Assembly: GCA_013350335.1 (NCBI GenBank)
Contig: CM023539.1
Span: 68,511,631-68,575,630, forward strand
DNA length: 64,000 nt
Source: Chimonanthus salicifolius
Taxonomy: Eukaryota; Streptophyta; Magnoliopsida; Laurales; Calycanthaceae
Direction of reading: 5' to 3'
The position numbers were made by a program, and so were the translations under genes. The notes under the pieces are model-generated. The model saw only the letters and a list, made by a program, of their open reading frames with translations. It was not told where the DNA came from and did no database searches. This document shows, in pieces, positions 32,675-45,402 of the stretch (position 1 is the first letter of the stretch; every line of letters begins with the position of its first letter).

Positions 32675-34656
32675 AATTGAGATTTACTCCAGCATATTGC
32701 TCTCCATGTACACACTTTCTTGAGAATGATTCACAAGAGGTATTCATTTGCTCCTTTTTTGGTCTGAGCAATTAAAATGTGTTTTCTGTTTACAATCTTT
32801 CAATGTCTACAATTGGGTGTTTTAGATTTGTCCAGCTTCACCTGATCTACAAATCTTCAACGAATTAAGATGGCCCCCCCATCCTAGGGCCCAGCCAAAA
32901 TTATGCGACTCAGTTGCAAAGGTGTGTTACCAGGCTAGTGTTGGATTTAGAACTCCCCTGATATGCAATGGTTTCTTATCGTCCTGAAACCTAAACTCGA
33001 TTAAAACTATATATTTTCAAACATATCAACATATTTAGAGGTTTTATGTATGTTAAACACACTAAAAAGTTGGAAGTGGAGACTTTTGTACTCTTAATTT
33101 TTTTTTGAACATTTTTATTTGTTGTAAGGCTTTTCACTGGTTTGGACCATCATATCGGCTGTTGCATAACCCATTTTGTGAAATGGGTTTGACCAGATCC
33201 GCATGTGATGCAAGCATCGAACCCGATGAACTCGACAATGACCCGATCGTAGACAAACATACGTGATTGGACAAAATTGATGAATTTGCTCTTCAAACTT
33301 ATGCTTGGTCAATGGAGGGAAGCAAGGGCCCCAAACACAATCCTTTGGACCCACTTGTGTCCGGATGAGCCCATTTACATCAGTTTTGGGCTGGTTCGTT
33401 TGGGACACTTTTGGAATTCAAAAGCCCAGAAACCCAACCCCAATTATTGCCAATGCAATGGACGTACAAAATTTACATCAGCAGCCGAGTTATCTAATTA
33501 AGAAGGAAGGCGGGAAACCCATTCAGCCAGGCCTGATATGCAGGCCCAGCAGACAATTTACTTCTTTTTTTTTCTTTCTTTTTTTTTTTTTTAGTTAGAA
33601 TAACTCTATAAATTGAGGAACAATAAACCATTGTAACACAGAAAAGTGAGTTGAATTCAGTTTGAAACCTTAAGCTTTGTTTTGGAGTCTCTAGAGAGGT
33701 GAGTTCTAATTTGGCTCCTAGTTTTAAGAGTTAGTTTTGGTTTTTGCATGGTAAATTAAATGTTCATGTCTTGCATTTTTCCAATTGCTTAACTGAATTC
33801 TCTTCCACAATTAAATTGGATTAAGAAGGTTCATTGAGTTTCAATTCGAATTAATGTTGGATTTAAGTTCTATTCATGCATACGACTATTTAAATTGCAT
33901 TTAATTGTAGATCTCAATTAATTGTTCAAATCATTGCATTCAGAATAATAAAACCACGTTCGTTTTGCTTCGATTGAATACTACATTATCCTGATAGAAT
34001 TAATGCCATCTTTCATATTATTGACAGCAGTGGATCGATTTTTTTTTTTTTTGAAAATGGGTGACATGTAATGCCTCCCTTTTAAAAAATAATTTAAAAA
34101 TAATATTCCCAGCCATAAGGGCCGACCCATGTATCCCAGCCAAAGGGGATGAGAAGGGAGGGGTCCAGTAGTTGAGAGGATTTGAGACCTTTCCTGAGAA
34201 CAACCTGATTTTCTCCACTTTTGCTAGGACAATACCAACTTCTCTATAAGGAGAAAATTGACATAGCACCAACTTCTCTAAGAGGAGAAAGTTGACATAA
34301 GTTCTCCTATGTCTAGAGAATCTCCTTCTCTAAGTTCTCCAAACTTGTCTATTTCTAAATCGTGATGTGGACCTGAGAAGTTGATATGATGCCATAAGTT
34401 CCCCTATGTCTATTTTTAAATTGTCAGTGTATTTTTTTTTTTTCTTGGGGTCTCTTTTGCTGTTTTTTTTTTCAAACATGTAAAAGTTCACTTAGGAACA
34501 AATGTCATGGCTGGTGAAAATCATACAGAGAATGAATTTCACTTTGGGACTAATTTCTATTGTTTTATGTTAATGACGGGGCGATATGTGCGCTGCAGTC
34601 AAGCATTCGACCAAGATCCTTTCTTCGCTATGTAAATGGAGGGCTGAAATTGGTTT

Positions 34657-34792
34657 ACATGGCCCGATATCGGGTGATATGCGATATTTATCACCGATAT
34701 TGTCCGATATCAGTGGTTTAAATTAAAAAAAAAAAAAAATTAAGAGAGATTTCTCAGCTGATATATCGGCCGATACCGATATTTCAACCTTG
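34657..34792 (-). mobile_element. MITE related to the 805-943 element
   Basis: On the minus strand this starts CAAGGTTGAAATATCGG and continues TATCGGCCGATATATC, a T-rich centre and GATATCGGACAATATCGG. It matches the order of motifs in 805-943 in inverted orientation. The target duplication is not clear here. Confidence 0.55.
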
Positions 34793-36334
34793 TTACCCGG
34801 TTTTCTTTTAAGTTTTGAAGAAAATAGTTCTTTTAAAAAATCAGAAAATAATTTTTACAACTAATTGATTTTAAAATCTATGGATCAATAAATAAACCAT
34901 AGCCTAACTTAATCTATAACCCATCATCAAAGGAAGTAATGATCCACGATGTAATTCATAACATGACCAAACCCATAAACAATGGTTCTCATGACCTAAG
35001 GACGACTAGACTCAAAAAAGGATAAATCATCACTCAAACCCACCAATGCCTTACTCTAAACTTAATGGATTATAATAATGATAAAGTTATTTTATCCTCA
35101 TTTTTAATTAAAAATGTTTCAAATCAAATGAGTGTCACAAAAAAAAATTATGAGTTAATCTCATCATAATTATCATCATTATATTCAATTAGATTTTACG
35201 TGCAGAGTATGTTTTCAAACTAGTATATAATAATGGCAAGTTTCATGAGGGTTAGAAAGACAGTCGAACTATAAAAACTATTTTTTTCAAATTAAAGTAT
35301 AAGTGCTAACTTCAATTTAATAAGATAAATGATTTGATAGCGATGAAAATGATGTATTATATGGAATAGAAAGGAAAGTTATGATTAGAGTTTTTGACTA
35401 TAATCATAATTATGATGATGATGATGATTATAATCATCTATTTATAAGAGTTCATTGTTTTAATTATAAATACTATATGTTTATGTTATATAGATATTAA
35501 ATATGTAGTTAAATGATAAATAATGATGAAGTCAAGATAATTTTTTTATAAATAAAAAAACAGTTTTTTCTAACAAATCATCTAATATTCAAATAGATGT
35601 GTGTTGGATCTTAAAAGGTAAATTGGGCTACAAATCGATCAATCGACTAAAACTTCAACCTCTGTTCGTATATCTAATGAGAGCCCAAAATAATTAAGTT
35701 AGCTTTAATGGTCTCAACTCTCAACCAGGGGGGTTTCGATTTCTATATTATTTGTTTTTCAGGGCTGAAAATTGACAAACGGTCTCGAGCTCAAATTGAG
35801 CTTAAATTGATGAAAGAACAAAGCCTAGAGCTCCAAGAAAAACCCCAAAGACCTGAGATATCCACGTTTTATTAGAAAATCTTTCCAAAGAACTACTTAG
35901 TTCATGAAACAATGAGATTGACTCAATTCTCATGAGAGTATATACTCCCTCTTATATTAGAGAAGGTGAGGGTCTCAAAATTTTCCCCCAATTCTTACTC
36001 TTTACACATCTTTCCATCTTGTGAATTTGCTAAGAAGACTCTTGGAAACATCCATCTGAATGAACTTCATCAGTGTATTTAACATACTTATTTTCAAATT
36101 GTTTTTACTCTTAGATTCTAAGATCAACGTTTAAGATGATCAAATGAGTCCCCAAAATAGCAAGCAAGACATGAGAGTGATTTCGTATACATAAGCAGGA
36201 CATCAGAGTGAAGCCTTCAAGTGGTTGACTCTACCCTCCAGCATGGGTCGTAGCAACAAGCCCTCCTCTTTCTAAAACTCATCTCCTAATTAGGAGAATT
36301 GTTTTTGAAGCTCTTTTCTTTTGTTTTTAATCTT

Positions 36335-36478
36335 TTTTTTGGTAACATGGGTATCTCCCTCACACATTGAAGGTAAGACTAATCCCACGAGTATGTGTAA
36401 ACCTCCTAATCCACACACTGGTAAGTCGATGAAGAATAACCCCATTGAAAATGACTCAGAGCATTTCAGCATGAATCA
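36335..36478 (-). mobile_element. SINE-like repeat copy A
   Basis: The unit shares with 38147-38290 a T run followed by GGGTAT..CC, GAAGGT.AGA.TAATC, ATGTGTAAACC and a TGAATTAAAC-like end. On the minus strand the A-rich end is 3', as in SINEs. The B box is degenerate. Confidence 0.4.
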
Positions 36479-36880
36479 AACCAAAGGCCTCTTTTATTGA
36501 GAAGAGCTTCTTGATCATCAAGCCAATCTCTCTTCTAAAATTTTATGTTCATTGATTGGATTCAGGGTTACTGAACTTAATAGTTCTCCCAAGTTAGACA
36601 AAGCCAAGTTTTGGCTTGATGATGCTAGGGTAGTGAGAGTTTAGCCAAGCCTAGTCTATTGACTAATCTCACGGTATTATGTACTTCATCTTGGGTGATT
36701 GAATCTCTGGAAAGTAAGTTTTGGGTTGGGGAAACCCTTACTCATGATTCTGTCCCCCAGAGAACGTAAAGGTTTTGTCTTTGAAATTGGTTTTAAGCTG
36801 CATTTAAGGGACCACAAATTCAGAGAAAATACAAGGGCATATCACTAAGTAGATTTATATATTAATATATAATTGTTCCC

Positions 36881-36998
36881 ACGTGATATTGTCTTCCCCT
36901 TTTATATCACAAACAGGGGATAATCAAAAATAAAACTCTACGTGATATTGTCTTCCCCTTTTATATCACAAACAGGGGATAATTAAAAATAAAACTCT
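36881..36998. repeat. 59-bp tandem duplication
   Basis: Units 36881-36939 and 36940-36998 begin ACGTGATATTGTCTTCCCC and differ at one base (ATAATC versus ATAATT). The near-identity shows a recent event. Confidence 0.9.
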
Positions 36999-37627
36999 AC
37001 CCAAAGTAGATAGCGAGACATCTCCTAAATATAAATTTTAGGGCTCGGACCATAAAAATAATTTTTTCTGAAGTTTCACCTCCATTTGATCATCCTATAT
37101 ATTGATTTTTAAAATTTTAAAAATCAACAGTTTATATTCATCAAAATTTAAAGGATGAGATTATGTGACTTGGATCATCAATTGATAATGAAATTTTATA
37201 ATTTCATATCTGTTAATCATCACCCATTAAATGAACTTAAATTTGTAAAACCCATGATCCATTTAATGACATGTTCATCAATGTATCTCGTACCCATAAT
37301 TAAATCACAACGTTCCCAAACATCTTCATTCACATGTAGACTAAACTTACAAACTTTTTGATACTCACTGCCCTCATTTCCAATCAAAGGCATTTTTGAA
37401 GTACAGAGTAGGTAAGGTAAACAATCTCACGAGCTTCATGGCTCCTAGCGGGTGTCGATTCACCCACCACAGCAAGGGCCAAAGCTCCCTCTCCTACACT
37501 TGTAAAAATTAAAATAGGCAATACAAGTGTATCTACTCTCTACCTCTATTAATTGAGATAAATGACTTCAACGATAATACTATAATTTAACTGCATCTAC
37601 TCTCTAATATCTATAGCTGTAATTCAT

Positions 37628-39008
37628 CTAGAACTGTCCACCTTCAAATGTCTGCCCGAACTGCCACCCCGCCGATGCGACGTTGTAGCTAGTGATCGTC
37701 CGGCCATCGCTTGTGGTCACTTGGAAGGAGAGACTCTGGCCGTTGAGATAGGAGTTGCTCTGCCAATTCTGGCCCCAATTTCTTGACATGGGTTGCCACC
37801 CTGTCCTGGACCCCTTGATGGACACTGAATGAACATCTCCTGCCCCACCCACGTTGGTTATCAGAACCAAGTTGAAGTAGGAGTGACCATTGATGGTGAA
37901 TCTTATTCCTCCTTTCTTCAAACAGGGGACCCTGCCAAGTTCACAGCACACTTTTATCAGTTCTTGTTGAATCAATCCTCTTTAAATTTGTTGATTGATA
38001 TTCTGCCTTGTTTGCTTGTCTTTAGTCAAGTTTGTGGGCCATCAATTGAAATTTCTACAACCATTTAGTCTAAGTTCCTATTTTTTACTAAAAGGTTACA
38101 AATAAGGAGAATTGTAAGGGGAAAATCTACATAGTTCATGTATAATTTTTTTTTAAATAACGGGGGTATCCCCATCCCATATGAAGGTGGGATTGGGATT
38201 AATCTTACATGTATGTGTAAACCTTCAAATCCAAGTACATTGATTACTCTACACCCGTTTATATTGTGAGCGTGAATTAAACTCAAAACTTTATTTCATG
38301 AAACAGGCATAGATTAGAAGATATAAAATAATTCTCACCTTCGAAAGGCAACGGGGACAATCCCGGCTCGGTATTGGGCAATTTGTAGGAAGGCGGGCTC
38401 TGCAAGGTCAAAATGTTGGAGTGGAGGATTGCACCATCCTCCATTGTCATTAGAAAGTGCAAAGTTAGGAGGACAGAAGTTGGTGGCGGTGACGACGATG
38501 GAGCCGGGCTGGCACCACCTCGGGTCGTTGTTGCATTTCATCTCGTAGCACGACCCGCAGCTCAAGCCATTGTTGAAGAGTGCAGTGCTAAGTGCTGCAG
38601 TGTTAGTCCCATAGCCTTGGCTGTACAAGTTGCCATACCCACAAGCACCTCCTGCATTCACAATCCATCACCCATTTATCAGTACAATGTGAACCTCTAA
38701 AGGGCCCTTTTGATTTTGAGAATGGAATACAAATGAAATGAGTTGGATGAGTTAGGACTTTAATTAGTTTCAAATTCATCCGACTCATTCCATTTCATTG
38801 TCGCTTATTTTAAAAACTAAATAGGAAGAAGGGGAATCCTTCTAATCAAAATTCAAAACACACCCATTGTCCCCGATGCATCCCCGCCGCCGTAGAATGT
38901 CGCATGGCCGCCCTGCCACCCGGAGTCACCGTAAGCAACACCATTGTAAGAGATGGTCAAGAGAAATAAACAAAGAGAAGCAGCACCAAACAATCCTTGA
39001 ATGGCCAT
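37628..39008 (-). CDS. EXPA: Alpha-expansin, cell-wall loosening protein
   Basis: Three exons on the minus strand, 39008-38864, 38651-38339 and 37931-37628, join in frame with GT-AG introns to give 253 aa, the normal alpha-expansin length. A hydrophobic signal peptide ([20 protein letters not shown]) directs secretion. The N-terminal double-psi beta-barrel has the canonical [22 protein letters not shown] segment, the spaced cysteines of [10 protein letters not shown] and the HFDL motif ([11 protein letters not shown]) that defines expansins. The C-terminal carbohydrate-binding domain has [34 protein letters not shown] and ends in GQTFEGGQF. Expansins loosen walls at acid pH by disrupting cellulose-xyloglucan contacts without hydrolysis. 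All key residues are present and the gene looks functional. The exact EXPA subgroup is not assigned. Confidence 0.96.
38147..38290 (-). mobile_element. SINE-like repeat copy B in expansin intron 2
   Basis: Related to 36335-36478 as described there: T run, GGGGTATCCCC, GAAGGTGGGAT, TAATCTTACATG.ATGTGTAAACC. It makes up about a third of the 407-bp intron 2 and does not touch the splice sites. Confidence 0.4.
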
Positions 39009-39089
39009 CGCAGAGAGGGAGGAGAGGGTAAGAAAGAGTTTGGTTTGGTTGGGCTTAGCCTATGGTTGAAAGGGGAGGGGGTGTGTGCT

Positions 39090-39099
39090 CTTATATAGG
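39090..39099 (-). promoter_or_regulatory. TATA box of the expansin gene
   Basis: The minus strand reads CCTATATAAG about 82-91 bp upstream of the expansin ATG, a standard distance with a short 5' leader. Confidence 0.7.
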
Positions 39100-39100
39100 A

Positions 39101-42100
39101 CACTTTGTGGGGCCTACCCTAACTGGGGATGACCTTATTTTCTATGTGAATAGAGACAAGACAGGCGGTTCTCACGTTTGTGAAGGCCAAAGCATTTGAA
39201 AATAGGAAGAGATTGAAGTAATTATAAAAAAATGAATGGCACATGCAAAGTGATCCAAATGGGCCCCACCTCACATGCAGCTTTCAACGGTTTCCCTCTT
39301 CACATTCATGGCCTCACTGACCATTGTCCTTTGAAAGTAGGTTAGTTCCTCTGTGAGGAGGAGTTATAAGGTCACAGTCCATTGTTTTAGAATCAGCCAA
39401 TAAATGTAAATTTTTATTTACTACTGTATTGCATCTTCCACACTATTTCCCTCACCGACTTATGCTTATCTATTTGATTAACATATCATTAATCTATCTA
39501 AATTAATTAACATAAATAAAAACATTTGACTATTCTATTCAATTTAATCTCATTCTAATTTGAAAATACTTCCATCACCGGTAGATATCTCATTTTTACG
39601 TACACTCATTCATTTCTTTATCTTTGATTTCAACTTCAGACCAAAAGCATTTACATCGCTTTTAGATAGGAGCTATAATTTACAGGAGAGTTTTCCTTGT
39701 GCATGTGCTTTCTTTGAACATGGGCTTTTAATATCTTATTTGGTAATTACGGTAGAAAATGTATAAAGCTGCATTTGTTTCACAGGTAATAGAGAATAAT
39801 GGGAGATAACTCTTATTTACCACCGTTTGATAATCAAAAGATAATGGTAAAAAAGTCTAGATTTTATCCCTCTTTGAAAACTCTTTTACAACTAAAGATA
39901 TAAATAAGATAACTTCAGTAAAAAGTTTTTTAGATTTGTATTGAAGAAGAGAAATTTGAGATTTTCTTGCTCATTATTTTTTTTACTAAATCCAAATAAT
40001 TGAGGATGATCCTCATTTTCACCCCTTTATCGCTCTTACAAATATACCCTTGATATTATCATATTTTATAGGTGAGCCTTCCCACTTACCCTCTTTGGTA
40101 AGAAGTGGATCCCACGTGAATGACGTAAAGAGTTCTCGTGTGAAAATTGCTATTAGAAATGAGTCACTGACATCTAAAATGAATGGAGCCTTGACATTAT
40201 GAACCGAAATTGATAAAAAAAATTATATTTTTATTTTTTTAATACATCACCATCGAATCTTTTGTTATGGGTCTGGAATTGGTTGTAAAGCCATACCAAA
40301 CTGCTAAAGTTAAAATTTATATCAATTAAGATTATGAGTTTGCAATCAAAATAAATAAATAAAATTTGTTTTATTGGAAATAAAACCCAGAATCATTAAA
40401 ATTAACTATGATAAACTCTATTATTAATTATCAGACAGTCAAATTTGGTACTTCAGAAATTGAAATTTCTAGAGAGATTATGTGAGGAGGTTTATTAAAA
40501 GTCGAAAGGCTATACATTTGCAGATGGGATGTGTAAAAAAAGAAAAAGACCAGTTCAATGAATAAGATTTAAATCTTATATGATTATTTTTGCTTTGTAA
40601 TCTATCTTTTAAAATTATTATAACTCATTAATATTTCATGATCTCTCACATAAAGTTACAATGATTAAATAATTTTTTTCTGAAATCATATATCTATAAA
40701 ATTTTCAATTTGTCCCATCTATTTTCAATGGAGAAATTGTATATTTAATTTATTATAAACTATTCAATAGAGGAACTGTATATTTATCATTGACTAAGTT
40801 TATAGAGTCTCAATAGATGATCTAACTTAAGAGAATATTCTTTATCTAATCATCATAATTTTATAACATATATTATAAAAAAATTAGTAATTTATAATAA
40901 TTAAAATTTTAAAATAAAAAATTTAAATTTAAATAATTAAATAGATTCAAATTTTATCATTTTCTCTCCAATTTATTTAGAAATATATAACATACTTCAA
41001 ATTTTAATAAAGTTCACAAATCTACCTAAAGTTGTAGTTGTAGAATTGAATAAATAGTCATATTTTTAAAAATTTACGTGTGAAAAATTATAAAAAAATT
41101 AAATGTAAAACTTTCACAAGTAATAAGTAATATCCATTGTCGTTAAGGTGCACCGTATTAGATCATGAGACTCTAAATATTGCCATATTGCCACTATAAT
41201 TTCCGCCGATATCCTTTTTCTCTATTTTTCAAAAGTTTCCACGACTCACGGGATTTTGTTAGAGAAATCGTGAAAAAAGGCCATAACGTGTCAAACTCGT
41301 ACTGGTTAAAAAATGATGTGGGGCCCACATGTGGAAAGGTTAAACTGAGGATGACGTGGACGTTTGGAACGTTAAGTAGGTGATTCGGTGCTGTCCCCCC
41401 CTCAAAGGTCCAAGCACGTGAATGGGAACAGACAAGTGGAAAAAAACCATAGACGCAGATTTCAAAGTGAGAATTTGATTCAGTAAAATTCTTTCAAGGA
41501 CATTTGATTTGACCATGGTGATGATGGTCGGTTTAACATTACTTTATAATAAAATATTTATTCTATAAAATTTAAAATTTTCTCTTAAATTTTCGTGTAA
41601 AAAATTTACAGTAAAAAATCAATGTAAAACTCTCATATACGATATTTACTGTCTTTAAAATGCATTAAGTGAGGTAATTCCTAAAACAAACGATTATCAA
41701 TTAAGTTACACCTATATATACAATAAAATTTAATTCATTTTATACAATTATAAAAAAATATAAAAGAAAATTTCTTTTGTACATAAGGCACCAGTGAAGA
41801 GATCCATGATAACCCTTATTCCTATCACTTCCTAATAGAAGAGAAGTAGAGGTGCATCGCTCCAGTATGAAATTAATAAATATTCCCTCATCGATTCTTT
41901 TAATAAAAAATATATTTAAACTATATTTATTACATCTAAGTATCTAACATTTAATTGATATTCTTTTAAACTCTCGCTCTCATTGGTCTTTTGAGGTGCT
42001 CTATAGAGATTCACTTCTAGAAAATTTAAATTCATGAAAATAGTCAGACTGGAATAGAAATAATTCATTAATATTAATTGATTAAAGAAATTATCTAGAG

Positions 42101-42959
42101 ACAATTTAAGAAATGTCATGTGGAAGCACCTTGACCCATATAAAATAGGTTGTTGGAAAGGTCTTTACTTAAGAAAAATCATCTTGATTGGATTTGTAAA
42201 GTCACATTGTTTCTAAATAGACTTAATTTTATTTAATTATAGAAATTCATAGTATTAGATCAATAAACTTTTTAAATTAATTTGAAGTCAAATTAGTTGT
42301 GGATATATTCATAAAGGGTAGATAGGTCACATGGAGGAGTGGGTATGAATGGAGCTATTATAGATTCTATTTAGTTAGTGTTCACAATTATAAATTAAAA
42401 ATATCTTTAAATTAAAGGCTTTTAATTATTGATAAGGGAAAAGGAATCAACACAAAAAATAACATAAATAGATAAATAACAATATTTATTTAATCAATGA
42501 ATTCACCAAATAAAAATTAACTTCTTATATATTATTTTATTTATTAGAAAATGTTCAAGTCAACATTAGTATGAATCACTCCAAATGGGGTCCACTTATC
42601 TCCCATATTTTTTTTTTATCTCCTTTCGTACTTGAATGCAACCAAGAATACTTCAGGCATGCCATGGAACAGGGTTCTGAAGAATTGATTATATTCTTGG
42701 CGTATACGACAAGGCTGTATAAAATACATTCGAATAAAAAGTTTAAAAATAACATGTGGAGAAGCATCATAATTCTTAATTGATGTTTGGCTTCACGAAA
42801 TATTGTGATTCCCTATTTACACACATTGAGTAATTCTATTGAAATAGTCCTTTGGGTGTAATTCATGTTTTTTGATATATGCCATAAACTTCGTTATCGA
42901 GTCGGGCCATGAAAATTCAATATTTATTATTTTTTTGTCAAAAAAATTATTTTTACAAA
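39101..42959. other. Expansin upstream and AT-rich intergenic DNA
   Basis: No gene is seen. Proximal sequence (39100-39370) is less AT-rich and probably regulatory. The rest is AT-rich with repeated GTAAAACT.TCA.A motifs at 41105, 41620 and elsewhere. A single monomer-like match to the 16.7-17.9 kb array lies at 42130-42260. Confidence 0.4.
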
Positions 42960-43054
42960 AATAAATGAGATGTTGTTTCACCAAGTAAGGAAAATCTCTC
43001 TCTTTTCTCGTTAAAGACCTTATTTTATAGAAGAAAAGAAAAGACTCTCATTTT

Positions 43055-43440
43055 TTTATTAAAAAAAATTTAATAAAATTAAATGAAGATGCCCTAGTGT
43101 GATTAATATAGTTTGTAGGGTGTTTGTATGATTTTCAATTTTTTTTTTAAATTTTTTTTATGAAATTCGAGTTTTCTAGTAAAATTCCCTTTTTGATATA
43201 TTGATGCAAACATTCATGCAATAAGATAAAGAACTCTGAATGTGATTGATATATTTCACAGGATTTTTGTGTGATTTTTTTCTTAATTTTTAACATTTTG
43301 ATGAAATTCAAATTTTTTTTTTTAAATTTATGAATTATAATAGAAGATACATGTCATTATTATGAGATAGTAGAAACTATGAATATTAGTTTTTTATTTT
43401 CTACAGTTTTTTGATATTTTTCAATTATTTAGGATAAACT
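43055..43440. mobile_element. Second copy of the AT-rich MITE-like family
   Basis: TTCTAC.GT..TTTT at the right side and GATACATGTCATTATTATGAG match the outer part of the 15030-15470 element in reverse. Two tandem AATGTGATTGATATA-type segments (about 43095 and 43235) match its centre. The large hairpin is not present here. Confidence 0.45.
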
Positions 43441-44967
43441 TTATCCATAATGAAATTTTAACTCTTAATAGTCTAATACTCTATGAACAATGACATTTTC
43501 TAATTAAAATATGCTCAAAATAAATTTGAACTTAACTCTTTACCATCTTAAATAAACTTTTGAAATTAATTTTTTTTAATTCTACAATTTTACGTCCTCT
43601 TATTAAATGAGTTAATTCAAATGTATAAATTAAAAAATGACATTTAGTTTTTAAATATCTTAACATTGTTTTAGCTAAACTAACAACCTCTCCAACATTT
43701 GACATTCCATATATAAAATTAGGTCTTCTAGTAAATCAAATGTTCATCTACAAGCCTTCTCAAGAAAAAAATGGCTACTCTCCTTATTCTGTCGAGTAGT
43801 GATTTTTGCACCTCTATTTTCTCTCATGGTGCACCATTTTAAAATGAATTTTCAAAATTGTCTTTATTTTAGAAAAAGAGGAAAATAAAAAAGAGAAGAG
43901 TAGTTGGAACAAATTTGAAAATTCCTTTCAAAGAGATACACCGTAAAAGAAAATGTGGGTTGATGGTTTGATGGCGGAGAACGAATTAATCGGTAAGAAA
44001 GACTGAATATTTTAAACTTAAAAAAATTATTCATCAATCTCAGGGACCTACACCACTAATAAAGGGGTCCATATCTACATCAGGATGTGTGCACACCCTA
44101 GACCACTAAATTATTATTACTATTTTTAATTATAACCTTGTAAATAATTCATTCCCTATTGGATTAACCACTCCCTAAAAATCAGACCAATCATATATTT
44201 ATAAGCATCAGATCAGCAGTCACCTAAAGTCATGGTTGGACCCTACTAAACTGAGAAAGTTTTTTTTTTTTGACAGTGAAGATAGCTGTATCTTTAAATA
44301 TTTTCTGCATCAAAGTATAAACGTGCCACAATGACTGTGGATATGACCCTTTTGTTACCAACCATTCTTTTATGACTAAATATGTTCAAATTATTCACTA
44401 GCATTAATGGTTACCATCATTCTGATTTATACCTGGAGAAGATCAGAACCATTTATATCTTCACCCCTGCAAATAAAGTGTCCATTGCTGGGTCTTGAAT
44501 TATAGCCTGTAGATGTGCAAAGAAATTAAAAATAAAAATAGTCAATATTCATCCATTGTAAGCCTTATAGAGTTGAGATCCAGGGTCAACTCAGTTAAAT
44601 TCAATTTTAACACTGTTTTCTTTCATGATGGGTCCACTGAGATATTCCTTAGAGAAGTTTTATATTTTTATTTTGAAATGTTTTATAAGTTTTTTACCTT
44701 CATATAAATATGAAATAAGTTTTATTTTTTTAAAGTTGGATTTACAGCAAGACTAGTCATCTAAATTTGTTAAACTGCAAACAACTATTTTAGCCTTTGT
44801 GGTTAATTTTCCTCTGTCCTTGATTATAAATAAATAGCCTACGTCAAAAAAAAAAAAAAAAATTGTTTTAACAAATAAATGAGAGAGATTTTAAGGTTAT
44901 ATTATCATATTAATCAAGATACCAAATCATGAATTTTATGCCAGTGACAAATCAATGCTATTAGCTA

Positions 44968-45394
44968 ATGTTTTAAAATCCGGCCCGTAGAGCGACCCGT
45001 CTTGAAAGAAGGGTTGGTTAAATAAGGTTCAACCGGGTTGACCCATAGTCAAACTAGTCAAACATGTGCTATTAATATAATATTATAAATAGTATTAAAT
45101 TATTAACTAAAGTTATATTTCATAAAAATATTTTTTCTTTTCACAAACCCAATTGTAAATACTAAAAATTAATAATTCAAAAATCATATTCTCAAAAGAA
45201 CCAAAATTTTCATCTTCATTTTCTTTATTTAAAGAAACAAAGGATTTTTAAAGGTCAAGGGTTTATTAGAAAAATCGAATTGACTCGCGGGCTGCAGAGG
45301 GTTTTTAATCCAAAAGGGTTTTAAAATGACTCGACCCGTGTTTCAGCCGAGTCACGGTTGACCCGCAGGTTGGATCGGGTTTGATAACATTGCC
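44968..45394. mobile_element. hAT-like MITE with 8-bp target duplication
   Basis: A 427-bp non-coding unit flanked by the perfect 8-bp duplication ATTAGCTA (44960-44967 and 45395-45402). The ends are imperfect inverted repeats (ATGTTTTAAAATCCGG versus, reversed, AATGTTATCAAACCCGA). The interior holds GACCCG/GGGTTGACC motifs like those at 50.7-51.1 kb. An 8-bp duplication points to hAT. Confidence 0.7.
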
Positions 45395-45402
45395 ATTAGC
45401 TA

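Larger units (their letters stand above)
32675..37627. other. Intergenic region between PPR remnant and expansin
   Basis: No gene is supported. This contains a possible LTR-type stretch (33570-33740), a 38-bp style duplication of CCAACTTCTCTA.AAGGAGAAA at 34225-34300, a MITE-like unit (34657-34792), a SINE-like unit (36335-36478) and a 59-bp tandem duplication (36881-36998). A GGGTGTCGATTCACCC hairpin-like motif lies near 37450. Confidence 0.5.

Noticed and set aside
37829..38068. Plus-strand frame over the expansin gene
   Set aside because: It is a shadow of expansin exon 3 and intron 2 on the opposite strand.
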